This document shows, piece by piece, positions 32,015 through 40,488 of a stretch of 55,708 nucleotides of DNA. The notes beneath the pieces were generated by a model. The model searched no databases. It was not told the origin of the DNA and was given only the letters and a program-made list of their open reading frames with translations. The DNA comes from Prevotellamassilia timonensis (GTDB lineage Bacteria; Bacteroidota; Bacteroidia; Bacteroidales; Bacteroidaceae), in the NCBI RefSeq assembly GCF_021531665.1, contig NZ_JADYUH010000009.1, positions 1 to 55,708 on the forward strand. The letters run 5' to 3'. Positions within the stretch are counted from its first letter, which is position 1; every line of letters begins with the position of its first letter. A program made the translations under genes and the position numbers.

Positions 32015-32051
32015 AAGTCCTTGTAGGTTCAATCCTTACAAGGACTTTTTT
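32015..32051 (+). terminator. terminator after tRNA-Leu
   Basis: AAGTCCTTGTA (32015-32025) pairs with TACAAGGACTT and is followed by a T-run. Its loop region GTAGGTTCAATCCTTAC also fits a tRNA T-arm, so it may have derived from a tRNA 3' half. Confidence 0.8.
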
Positions 32052-32095
32052 GATTATGGGTTGCCAAAGGGTTGCCAAAAGTGAGAGTGTCTGTG

Positions 32096-32257
32096 GGCGG
32101 TGTGTCATAATAGCCAATCTGCTTCGTTGCTATCGGATTCGGGCTTGGTCATGTACTTCAGTACACTCCCTGTGCCCTCATCCTCAGCGCCTTGCATCTT
32201 AGTCATTCTGACGCACCTTCAAGGGTGAAGCCAAAATGTGCATTTTGTCACACCCTC
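32096..32257. mobile_element. GGCGGTGTG inverted-repeat element, long copy 2A (162 bp)
   Basis: It starts GGCGGTGTGTCATAATAGCC and ends CATTTTGTCACACCCTC; the ends form an imperfect inverted repeat of about 12 bp. The outer about 26 bp and inner about 47 bp match the reverse complement of 49122-49194, which lacks about 90 bp of the middle. It has no coding capacity and lies between tRNA-Leu and the GH89 module. Confidence 0.6.
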
Positions 32258-32283
32258 AAGAGTGTAAATAGGTGTCAAATGAT

Positions 32284-32323
32284 GTGACCCGAAACATTGC
32301 CTTGTGGCTTTGCTTCGGGTCAC
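32284..32323. repeat. 10-bp hairpin
   Basis: GTGACCCGAA (32284-32293) pairs with TTCGGGTCAC (32314-32323). It lies downstream of the 60-residue gene on the minus strand and might form its transcript end. There is no T-run. Confidence 0.45.
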
Positions 32324-32329
32324 TTTCTG

Positions 32330-32431
32330 TTTCGCCGTGGCGATGTGTCAGTCTTTTGTTCTGTTCCGCCGTGGCGGCGTGTCAGTCTTTTGTCCTGTTT
32401 CGCCGTGGCGGTGTGTCAGTCTTGTTTTCTG
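32330..32431. repeat. 34-bp tandem array (3 units)
   Basis: There are three units of exactly 34 bp (32330, 32364, 32398), sharing CGCCGTGGCG and GTGTCAGTCTT. It ends 6 bp before the stop codon of the 60-residue gene, so it would be in that transcript's 3' region. Confidence 0.85.
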
Positions 32432-32437
32432 TGGGAC

Positions 32438-32620
32438 TCATTCCTTCCAAAACGGGTGGAAGTCGTTGTCGCGTGAGTCGGAGAGGAAGCCGCCTTCGTC
32501 GGAGATGTTGTTCTCGTCGTCCTGCTTGACTTCCAGTTCTCCGGGACTTGTGGCGAGCAGGTTTTCAACCGCCAGTTCCATGGAAAGCGCAGTAGGGGTG
32601 GTATATTGTTTCTTTTTCAT
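32438..32620 (-). CDS. 60-residue small acidic protein coupled to the GH89 gene
   Basis: The sequence opens MKKKQYTTPTALSMELAVEN and ends DFHPFWKE, with an Asp/Glu-rich middle and Ser-Pro-Gly after the hydrophobic stretch (LLATSPGELEV). Short proteins starting with Met-Lys-Lys-Xaa-Tyr-Thr-Thr-Pro-Thr are frequent next to surface-protein genes in Prevotella and relatives, but I know of no function. It begins 10 nt after the GH89 stop codon, so it should be cotranscribed and possibly translationally coupled. I used the ATG at 32620; the open frame extends upstream inside the GH89 gene. Confidence 0.6.
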   Translation of the reverse strand: MKKKQYTTPTALSMELAVENLLATSPGELEVKQDDENNISDEGGFLSDSRDNDFHPFWKE

Positions 32621-32630
32621 TTCGTCAAAT

Positions 32631-35600
32631 TTATTTTTTGATGAATACTTTCTTGCCTTCTCCGTTGATGTAAACGCCAGTGGTGGGGTAGGGAACGAGG
32701 CGGCCGTTGAGGTCATAGTAGCGTTCTGCTTTCTTCCCGGTGGTTGCCTCCGTCAGTCCGGTTGTCGTCCAGTTGAAGAAGAGGGATGCTGCACCCTGTG
32801 CTCCGGTGGGAAGAGCAGATTTGAGGAGATACGCTTTGTTGGCAGCGATGATGTTGGACGTGGCGGGATAGAAGCCGACGGCTTCATTGAAGATGCCGAG
32901 TCCGTAGTAGGGGATGGTGATGTCGGCTGCTGCGGTGGCGTTGCTTGCGTTGAATCCTTTTCGGCGTGCCGTTGTGCCGGAGAGTTTGTTGGTCAGCGTG
33001 TTGCCCGAAGTGGTGACGGCGAAGGTGTAGGTGTCAGAGGCGTTGGACGAGGTGGAGTAGAGCAGGACGGGCTGTTTCGCAGCGAGGTTTTCTCCTGCGC
33101 TGACCTCTTGCAGGGTCATGGCACCGTTGTCAGCAATTTCGCTCACATAGTACACATGCAGCGAAGCGTCGTCGGGGATGGTGACCGCCATGGGGAGGCA
33201 GAGCGTTGCCCATTTGGCGGCACCGATGGTGACGGGCACCTCGGTGATTTCGCGGATGTGCCATTGCAAGCCTCTGTTCGTGGCGGGGTTGTCCGTGCGG
33301 CAGATGAGTCGTCCAATTCCGGTTCCTTTGCCAGTGCCGGCGTGGAGATATTTGGAACTGTTGTTCTTGCTGCGGATGGACCAGAGCAGGTTGTCGTTGT
33401 TGATGTTAGCCAGGACGAAGGGTTCGGTCCAACCCTTGTTGACCGTCACTTCCATGCCAGCCATGTCGTTGTAAGCGGAGAGGTTGGCAATATAGTAGTC
33501 CGAGTTGGCGTGGCGGAAGTAGTATTCATTCTCGGCATTCTTCTCCATCACCCATGCCGTTTCGGCAACGCTTCTCACGCCGGGGTCAGCGATTTGGAGG
33601 TCTCGGTCGCCGTAGGTGGAGTTGCCGCCTTCGGTGTCGGTGATGGCGATGCTGCTGACGATGCAGCCGGCGAGGTTAGCATCGTAGGGTGAGATGAGTT
33701 GATAGAACTTCGTTTCTTCGGGTTGCTTGGTGGTGGCGGTCTTCACGTCTGCTGAGGCATAGGCATTGACCAACGCAGTGAAGTTGCCTTGTGTGGGGTT
33801 GGCTGCGTAGTTTTGCGCAGCTGTCCGCAGGGCGGGAGACGCTGTTTCCAGTACGGCACCTACGAGGAGCAGGTCGTCGCCGGTGTTGACGGCAATTTTC
33901 AGTTCGTCCGCAATTTCCTGTCCCGTCTTGACTAACTTGAAACGATGCTCGTCTGTAGCGTTGTTGCTTCCGGTGTATTTAAGATAGTTTGCAGAGTACC
34001 AGTCGCCAAGGATAAAAGTCTTATCGGAAGGAGTGACCGTGAGGTAGAAGCCTCCGGCAGCGTCGGTGTAGTCATTCACATTGAAGACTGAAGCGCCGGT
34101 CTGCGAGTTATCATAAGGCAGAGAAGTGCCGTCGCCCGTACCTTTGGCTTTGAGCGGGGCAGTGGCTCCGTTCTTGTAGGAGTAGATGCTCACGCCTTGG
34201 AGCGAAGCGTCGTCCTTGACGAAGCAGAAGAGACGGTCGGCTTCGAGGATGGCAGCAGCGTCGCTGACCAACTTTGTCTCGTTCCATTCAGGACAAACGG
34301 TGGCAAGTTTACCACGAACAGTGAAAAGATACCAAGTACCTTCGTCTTCAAACGAACTGTTCTTGATTTTCGTGAATTCCATCGGGAAGTCCAGGGAGCA
34401 GTTGATTTTCACTTCCTGTCCCGCAGCGGTGACGGTGGCGGTGGCAGCAGCCTCGTCGCCGAAACTTTGGATGGAGTAGTGGTCGGCTGCCACGGCTTCC
34501 GACGTGGTGGTCAGTTCTGAGAATTGCGCGATTTCCTTGTTCACCGTCACCGTGCCGTCTCCATAATTATATAGGAGTGTGCAAGCCACGTTGGGGCAGT
34601 CGTTCGCGCGGTCGGGACCTGCCACGCTGGCGTCGCCGTCGGCATAGTAGAGCGCGGCGTCAAAAGGGGAGAGGGAGGCGGTGGCAGTTCCGGCGGAGTA
34701 GTTGAACGCGTTGTTGGTCGCGTCATAGACATAGATCGGCGTAGCGTTTTCCGCAGCCGCTGTGGCGTTACCGCCGAAGCCGGTGGTGGCGCTGGTGCCG
34801 ATGCCCGTGGTGCGGAAGGTCACGCTCTTGCCTGTGTAGATGGAGGGCAGGGAGAGCATGTTTGCCCCCGCGGCGAGGGTGGCGGCGCGAGTCCAGGCGT
34901 TGTCCGCGTAGGTGTAGTTGATGAGGCTTCCTGCCGCTTCCTCCGTGGTCAGTCCGTCAATGAAGATGGCGGTGGGTGCAGCAGCGAAGTAGAGGGGATA
35001 GAGGCGGTCGTTGCTCAGCGTGCGGGTGTAGGAGAGCGGCTGACCGTTGAGGTTTGTGGCGGTGGCGGTGGCATCGTCGGTGGCGCAGAGTTCAATCATG
35101 TCCGTGGCGGGCACGTCGGTCGCGTCAAGATTGTTGCCCGCTGCCACGCTCCAGAGCATGGGTTGCAGCCAGGCGGTGCGGTAGGCTGCTTCCTTTCCGT
35201 TCGCCTGCACGTAGGTCTGAAACCCCTTGGCAAAGGCGTTGGGCTTTGCCTTGGCAGGCGTCGCGGCGGTGGCGACGATGCGGTCAAGTTGGGGTGCGGC
35301 GGTGAAGGCACCTCCGGCGATGGAGGTCACGTTGGCGGGCAGGTTGAAGCGGTGGGTGGTCAGTCCTTCGGGATAGGCGAGGAGGGTGGTGCCGTCAGCG
35401 GTGTAGAGCACGTTGTTCACAGCCTTGAAGGCGGTGTTGCCGTCTGCCACGGTGAGGCTCTTCAGTGCCGTGCTGCCTTTGAGCGGCGACGCGTTGAGGT
35501 CGGTGAGGAAGGCGGTGAAATTGACGCCTGCGGGGATGGAGGAGGAGAAGGTGCTGATGTCGTTGAGGGTGAAACCGCTGTAGTTCTTCGTCTCCGTGTT

Positions 35601-38600
35601 CCCCTCTGCGTTGGTGAGCGTCACATTGACGGTCTGTGCTGCACCGTCATAGTCAAGGTCCACGGAGAAGTTGGCGCCCATGGTGAGGGTGCTGGTGTAT
35701 TTCCCGCCTTCACCGCAGTTCACCTTGATGACGAGTTTGCCTGCTTTAGCCAGATAGAGTTGAAATCCGCCGGTGTAGTCAGGGTTCAATGCACCAGTGC
35801 CGGTGGCGAAGAGACCGGAGCCCCAGGAGTTGTAGGTGCTGCCGTCGTTCTCCACGTCGAGATGCACGTTCCATTTTCCGTTGCTTGCGAGCGTCTCCTC
35901 GGGATTGAGTTTTGCATTCTCGGTTCCTGCTCCCGTCAGGCTCAGCGTTTCCTGTGCCTTGCCGATGGAGGTGAGGGTGGAGGGCAGATGAAGGGCGGTC
36001 AGGGTCGGGAGGTTCTGCAGCGCGCCTTTCTTGATGGCGTTGAAGGTGCAGCCGTCGAAGGATTCGGGGATGTTCAGCGGGCCTTCGCCTTCAAGTGCGG
36101 TGATGACATAGCCCGTGGCACCGTCTTCGCTGACGGTGGCAGTCCATTTGTCGATTTGGACGGAGGGATAGCCGAAGCGGGCAGTGAACGTGCCGCTCTC
36201 GGCGGGATAGTAGTAGAAGCTGGCATCGGTGGAAGCCACGCGACCATACTGGTCTTCCCAGTATTTAAAGACATACTCTCCTTCGGGGAAGGCTTCCATG
36301 CAGATTTGCGTGCCGACGGGTACGTCAATGTCCAAGCCGGTGACACCGGTGATGTTGCGCACGGTTCCCTTCTTCTCGTCCTCGCTCTGGATGACGATGT
36401 GGGTGGCGTGGTTGGCTTTGTCGAGCACGTTGACGAGCACTTCGTAGCACATGCGGTTGAGCGTGTTTTTGGCGGGGAAGGCACCGGTCTCGCTGTCGTA
36501 GCCACTCTTCCAGGCGCCATCAAAGCGGAGACGCAGGTGGGTGATGCCGGTCGGCATGTCGTAGGGGAGGAGCACGGTGATGGGGTCGTTGCAGATGCCG
36601 CTGAAATAACCTCCCTTGTTGCCACGCGCTTCAACCAGTTCGCCCTCATCGTCGAAGTCGCCGTCGCAGTTGAGGTCGATGTAGGCAGAGAGGTTGCAAT
36701 AGCCCAAGTTGCCGGCATCTGTCAGGTTCACCTTGAAACTGCTGCCTTTTGCCACCTGGACGAGGGTCGGTGCGGTGTTGAAGAGGGTGGCGGGCACTTC
36801 CGATGCGGAGTAAATCTCGGTGGTGTTGTCGTCCTGGGTGTAGGAGATGGCAGTGACGTATTGGTTGTTGCGGATGTCACCGGCATCGGTCCAGTCCTCG
36901 CCGGGCACGCCCCAGATGCTCTGTACGAAGTGGGCAGTGAGGGTGGCGGCTTCTTTGCCATAGTAGTGGAAGGGGTTGTCGGTGCTCTCGCTCATCGTGC
37001 CGTCGATGTCCACGTTCCATTTCAGGAAGTCATAGCCCGAATTGGCGTTGGCACGGAGGGTGAGATAGTCGGTGGTGGTCACGCTTGTGCCGTCGTGGTC
37101 GTCGATGCTGACCGATCCCATGTCTTCGCATCCTGCAGCGAGGCTGACGCTGACGGTGCGGGCTTCGGTGATGTTGTCAGCCAGTGCGAGCTGATAGTTC
37201 AGCACGGTTTGGTCGTCCAGGACGAGGCGTGCTTTGACCAGACCTGCGGCAGCTCCGGCAGGGATGGCAACAGTGGCTTCGGTGAAGGTCTCGCCATCGC
37301 CGTAGGCACCGTCGTTGTTGAGGTCGATGCTCAGCGAAGAGAGGGTGGCGCCGTTGGGCAGGGGGACGATGTAGTTTTCGCCGCGATAGCCCTGTGTAGC
37401 ATACACATCATTCTTCAGCGTCTGCTCCACGTGGCGGCGCACGTAGTTCTTGTTCCCCTTCGTGTCGGTGAGCGGCCAGAAGTAGGTGTCGAACTGCTCC
37501 TTGGCGATGGTTTTGGTGTTGCCTTCCGGAGCGGCGGTGTAAGTGTAGGTGTGGTTGGTGTCCTTTTGCCAGCCTTTGCCCCATGCATACCAGGAAGAAG
37601 GCAGGGCGGTTCCGTTGAGCTTGTTGTCGAAGAAGAGTTTCCAGCGAGCCAGATAGTAGTCCTTCAGCATGCCGCCCCACTCGCGGTTGGAGTAGTCGAA
37701 GAGCGACCAGTTGTTCTTTGTGTCCCAACTTGTGATTTGGAGTCGGAGGTTGTCGTGTTCCAGCCAGTCAGCGTCGGCGCTGGTGGCACCGCCTGCCACG
37801 GCGGCAGGTTCGGAGGCGATGGCGCGTGCCATTGCGCCCCAGTTGCCGTAGCGGTAACTCTGGTGGGTGTTGAGCAGTTTGTCAATGCCCTCGATGAGGT
37901 TGAGATAGTGCTGGGCGCGCGGTGCGAAGTCAGCGTTGTTTTTTCCGCCGTTGTTCCAGTCGGTGTTGAGTTGCTGGAGCAGGGTCATGGCGTAGTCAGT
38001 GAGTGCCTGACGGGTCACGTCGAGGAGGTCGTAGTTGTAGTTGTTACCGGAGAGCGTCTCCACCTGGCTGAGCAGGTCGTCGGCGGCTTCAATCACAAAG
38101 TCCGTGTTGTGGGAAATCACTCCCGTACTCCATGCCGACACCTTGGAGGCGGTGAGGCTGGGCTGTGCGCAGACGATGGGTTCGGAAGTGCCTTGCTGAC
38201 CGGTGGTGCAGTTATAGACCGATTGATACAGTTTGTCGTAGGCGTTCTGCGCCTGGACGTTGGCTTGACCGTAACGTGAGGTGGTGTATTCCTTCACCCA
38301 GTCCAACTTGTTTGCCGGTTTCTCCATCCAGGGCAGTTCGAAGAGCATGTCATAGAGCATGGGGTTCGTCTCGATGCCTTCGGGCGTGGCGCCGATACCC
38401 TTGCACTGGTTGGGCTTGGCGGAAAGCGAGGCATAATAGTTGTCCATCGTTTTGTCGAAACGTCCGTGCAGACCGATGCGGCCACCGAAGTTGTGGAGCA
38501 TGCAGTAGATGAAGTTGTGGTTGCCGAAGCTTCCATTCTTGCCGCGCGGGTCGTTCTCGCCGAAGAGGTCGAGCACCATGAGCTTGCCCTGGGCTACGTT

Positions 38601-39695
38601 GTTGAGCAGGTTGCTGCTGGGGTTGTGTCCCCAAGCCTGCGCCACCCACACCGCGTCGCTGCTGACGTTGGTGGAGAGGGCACTGTAGAGAGCCTGGATG
38701 AAACCGGGTTGGTCTTTGTAAGAGAGGGGAGTATTATCTTTGTGGAGATACGTGCCGCCTTCGTGGTTCACGTCCATGGCGTAGTACTTGGACGTGCCCA
38801 TCACCGCCTTCAGGTGCTCATAGTATTTCTTGGAAACCTCTTCCCACTTGTTGCTCTTGTGACCAATGAGACCGGGAGCGGTGATGCCCTGCCACGTGCC
38901 GGCGTTGTTCACCTCGGTGGCACTTGCCTTGGTGCCGAAGTCGTTGGGCACAGCACCCGAGAAGGCGGGCAGCACGGGCGTCATGCCGAAGCTGCGCATG
39001 CGTGCAAGCATGGTTTGGCAGAGGGCGCGGGAGCGTTCATACCACCACTTGGGGTTGGGACCTCCGTGGCCTTCCACGTTAATCATGCCCCACCAAGCCT
39101 GAAAGGCGGGACCAGCCACGTGCTTGCTCACTTCGGCGGCGGTGTAGCCGTATTCCTGCGTGTAGAGGTCATACCACACGGCGTCGAGACCGACGAGCAT
39201 GAGCGGCATGTTGATGCCGTGCAGCGCCATCCAGTCAATCTCTTGCAGCCAGCGCTCCGTGGTCCACAGGGCGCAGGAGTAGGAGTAGGTACAGTAGTTG
39301 AGATAGTAGCGCAGGTCTGCCGAACAGGTGTGGGTCTCTTCGCCCAAGGGCACGGGGAAGTCCACAGCCGAGAGATCAGCAGTCAGCTGGTTCCAGGTCA
39401 GATTGACGTGGGCGTGGTGGTTGAGATACCAGTTGATACCCGTCGTCACGGCAAGGATGCAGTTACCCTTGATGCAGGGTTTTCCGTCTTGCGAGGTGAT
39501 GACAAAGATGTCTTTGCCGTTGGTGCTGAGGGCATCGTCCACGATGGTGACGATGCGGTCCGACGTTCCTGCGCCACCGATGCGGTCGAGCATTTCGGTG
39601 ACCACGGTGGGGTTCGTCTTCGACGCAGCGAAGACAGGACTCCATGCCGTGCAAAGCAGTGCGAGCACGGTCAAAAAGTTGAGGATTCTTTTCAT
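32631..39695 (-). CDS. giant secreted GH89 alpha-N-acetylglucosaminidase with accessory domains
   Basis: The protein has 2354 residues; a typical GH89 is about 700-900. A signal peptide (about 1-23) precedes the NAGLU N-terminal domain (about 25-115), TIM barrel (about 120-470) and helical C-terminal domain (about 475-740). Glu312 (DVNHEGG) and Glu439 (TPEGIE) align by eye with human NAGLU Glu316 and Glu446. Then follow beta-sandwich modules, including a GEVED-like domain (about 970-1100, YIDLNCDGDFDDEGELVE), a leucine-rich BspA-like region (about 1210-1500), lectin/fascin-like modules (about 1750-2150) and a C-terminal tail (YYDLNGRLV...GVYINGEGKKVFIKK). It should remove terminal alpha-GlcNAc, as in heparan sulphate or gastric-type mucin, at the cell surface. 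A weak promoter lies at 39830. Confidence 0.9.
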   Translation of the reverse strand: MKRILNFLTVLALLCTAWSPVFAASKTNPTVVTEMLDRIGGAGTSDRIVTIVDDALSTNGKDIFVITSQDGKPCIKGNCILAVTTGINWYLNHHAHVNLTWNQLTADLSAVDFPVPLGEETHTCSADLRYYLNYCTYSYSCALWTTERWLQEIDWMALHGINMPLMLVGLDAVWYDLYTQEYGYTAAEVSKHVAGPAFQAWWGMINVEGHGGPNPKWWYERSRALCQTMLARMRSFGMTPVLPAFSGAVPNDFGTKASATEVNNAGTWQGITAPGLIGHKSNKWEEVSKKYYEHLKAVMGTSKYYAMDVNHEGGTYLHKDNTPLSYKDQPGFIQALYSALSTNVSSDAVWVAQAWGHNPSSNLLNNVAQGKLMVLDLFGENDPRGKNGSFGNHNFIYCMLHNFGGRIGLHGRFDKTMDNYYASLSAKPNQCKGIGATPEGIETNPMLYDMLFELPWMEKPANKLDWVKEYTTSRYGQANVQAQNAYDKLYQSVYNCTTGQQGTSEPIVCAQPSLTASKVSAWSTGVISHNTDFVIEAADDLLSQVETLSGNNYNYDLLDVTRQALTDYAMTLLQQLNTDWNNGGKNNADFAPRAQHYLNLIEGIDKLLNTHQSYRYGNWGAMARAIASEPAAVAGGATSADADWLEHDNLRLQITSWDTKNNWSLFDYSNREWGGMLKDYYLARWKLFFDNKLNGTALPSSWYAWGKGWQKDTNHTYTYTAAPEGNTKTIAKEQFDTYFWPLTDTKGNKNYVRRHVEQTLKNDVYATQGYRGENYIVPLPNGATLSSLSIDLNNDGAYGDGETFTEATVAIPAGAAAGLVKARLVLDDQTVLNYQLALADNITEARTVSVSLAAGCEDMGSVSIDDHDGTSVTTTDYLTLRANANSGYDFLKWNVDIDGTMSESTDNPFHYYGKEAATLTAHFVQSIWGVPGEDWTDAGDIRNNQYVTAISYTQDDNTTEIYSASEVPATLFNTAPTLVQVAKGSSFKVNLTDAGNLGYCNLSAYIDLNCDGDFDDEGELVEARGNKGGYFSGICNDPITVLLPYDMPTGITHLRLRFDGAWKSGYDSETGAFPAKNTLNRMCYEVLVNVLDKANHATHIVIQSEDEKKGTVRNITGVTGLDIDVPVGTQICMEAFPEGEYVFKYWEDQYGRVASTDASFYYYPAESGTFTARFGYPSVQIDKWTATVSEDGATGYVITALEGEGPLNIPESFDGCTFNAIKKGALQNLPTLTALHLPSTLTSIGKAQETLSLTGAGTENAKLNPEETLASNGKWNVHLDVENDGSTYNSWGSGLFATGTGALNPDYTGGFQLYLAKAGKLVIKVNCGEGGKYTSTLTMGANFSVDLDYDGAAQTVNVTLTNAEGNTETKNYSGFTLNDISTFSSSIPAGVNFTAFLTDLNASPLKGSTALKSLTVADGNTAFKAVNNVLYTADGTTLLAYPEGLTTHRFNLPANVTSIAGGAFTAAPQLDRIVATAATPAKAKPNAFAKGFQTYVQANGKEAAYRTAWLQPMLWSVAAGNNLDATDVPATDMIELCATDDATATATNLNGQPLSYTRTLSNDRLYPLYFAAAPTAIFIDGLTTEEAAGSLINYTYADNAWTRAATLAAGANMLSLPSIYTGKSVTFRTTGIGTSATTGFGGNATAAAENATPIYVYDATNNAFNYSAGTATASLSPFDAALYYADGDASVAGPDRANDCPNVACTLLYNYGDGTVTVNKEIAQFSELTTTSEAVAADHYSIQSFGDEAAATATVTAAGQEVKINCSLDFPMEFTKIKNSSFEDEGTWYLFTVRGKLATVCPEWNETKLVSDAAAILEADRLFCFVKDDASLQGVSIYSYKNGATAPLKAKGTGDGTSLPYDNSQTGASVFNVNDYTDAAGGFYLTVTPSDKTFILGDWYSANYLKYTGSNNATDEHRFKLVKTGQEIADELKIAVNTGDDLLLVGAVLETASPALRTAAQNYAANPTQGNFTALVNAYASADVKTATTKQPEETKFYQLISPYDANLAGCIVSSIAITDTEGGNSTYGDRDLQIADPGVRSVAETAWVMEKNAENEYYFRHANSDYYIANLSAYNDMAGMEVTVNKGWTEPFVLANINNDNLLWSIRSKNNSSKYLHAGTGKGTGIGRLICRTDNPATNRGLQWHIREITEVPVTIGAAKWATLCLPMAVTIPDDASLHVYYVSEIADNGAMTLQEVSAGENLAAKQPVLLYSTSSNASDTYTFAVTTSGNTLTNKLSGTTARRKGFNASNATAAADITIPYYGLGIFNEAVGFYPATSNIIAANKAYLLKSALPTGAQGAASLFFNWTTTGLTEATTGKKAERYYDLNGRLVPYPTTGVYINGEGKKVFIKK

Positions 39696-39829
39696 GTGTG
39701 TATGATGAGTATTAGATTTGATTTGTCAAGGCTGTGAGGACGGTGTGGTCAAAACTTTCATTTTGACTCCCCCCTTAATACATTAAGGTACGAGATGCAG
39801 TTCCGAAGCGTTAATATATTAATTTGTGG

Positions 39830-39837
39830 CAAATGTA
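39830..39837 (-). promoter_or_regulatory. possible -7 box for the GH89 gene
   Basis: The minus strand reads TACATTTG 134 bp before the ATG. No TTTG is present at the expected distance upstream. Confidence 0.35.
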
Positions 39838-40035
39838 AACATTTTTTTTCACTGCGCCTCATTTCTCCTGTTATTTGCTATTCATTCGCACGGTTGTCCG
39901 GTTTTTGCCGTTTCCTCAGACTTCTTGCCCGCAGGCTTTTGCCGTTTGCAAGGATGGACGGCGTAGGCACTTTTAGGTGGCATCAAGTCACTTTTTTCCT
40001 GCGCTTCGTCACTCCTGCGCGCCGACTTTTTGCTT

Positions 40036-40150
40036 CCGCCCGAGGGACGGCAAGTTTACCGCCCGAGGGACGGCAAGTTTACCGCCCGAGGGACGGCAAG
40101 TTTACCGCCCGTGGGACGGTAAGTTTACCGCCCGTGGGGCGGTAGGTAAC
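40036..40150. repeat. 23-bp tandem array (5 units)
   Basis: There are five units of exactly 23 bp from 40036 with the pattern CCGCCCGAGGGACGGCAAG then TTTA. The first three are identical; the last two change GAGGG to GTGGG and drift further. It lies in the 793-bp gap between the GH89 and MG2-protein genes. The nearby stretch 40240-40320 holds two more CCGCGGCACGGCGGTAA words. Confidence 0.9.
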
Positions 40151-40328
40151 GAACCCAAAGGAAAGAGCGACGGAGCCTAAGGAAAAAACGTGGCTGCCCG
40201 CTAAAATTTTACGGCATCAAGTCACTCCTGCGCGCCGCTTTGTCATTCCTTCCCGCCGATTTGTTACTTACCGCGGCACGGCGGTAAACATGCCGCGGCA
40301 CGGCGGTAAGTGACGAGATGCGCACGCA

Positions 40329-40391
40329 GAGTGACGCGCTCTAAGGAAAGAGTGACTAACCCTAAGGAAAAAGTGACGCGCCCTAAGGACA
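40329..40391. repeat. 21-bp tandem array (3 units)
   Basis: There are three units of exactly 21 bp (40329, 40350, 40371) with the pattern AGTGAC, a variable CGCGCT or TAACCC block and CTAAGGA. It ends 39 bp before the promoter of the next gene. Confidence 0.8.
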
Positions 40392-40429
40392 TACTCCACT
40401 TATAGAAGCCGCCTTTAACGAAGCCGAAT

Positions 40430-40462
40430 TTTGCGTCATTTCTTCTGAAAGCCTTAATTTTG
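40430..40462 (+). promoter_or_regulatory. promoter of the MG2-like protein gene
   Basis: TTTG (40430-40433), a 21-bp spacer and TAATTTTG (40455-40462) form a full consensus match, 26 bp before the ATG at 40489. Confidence 0.75.
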
Positions 40463-40488
40463 CCGCATCATTCAAAACTTGTCTTTTC

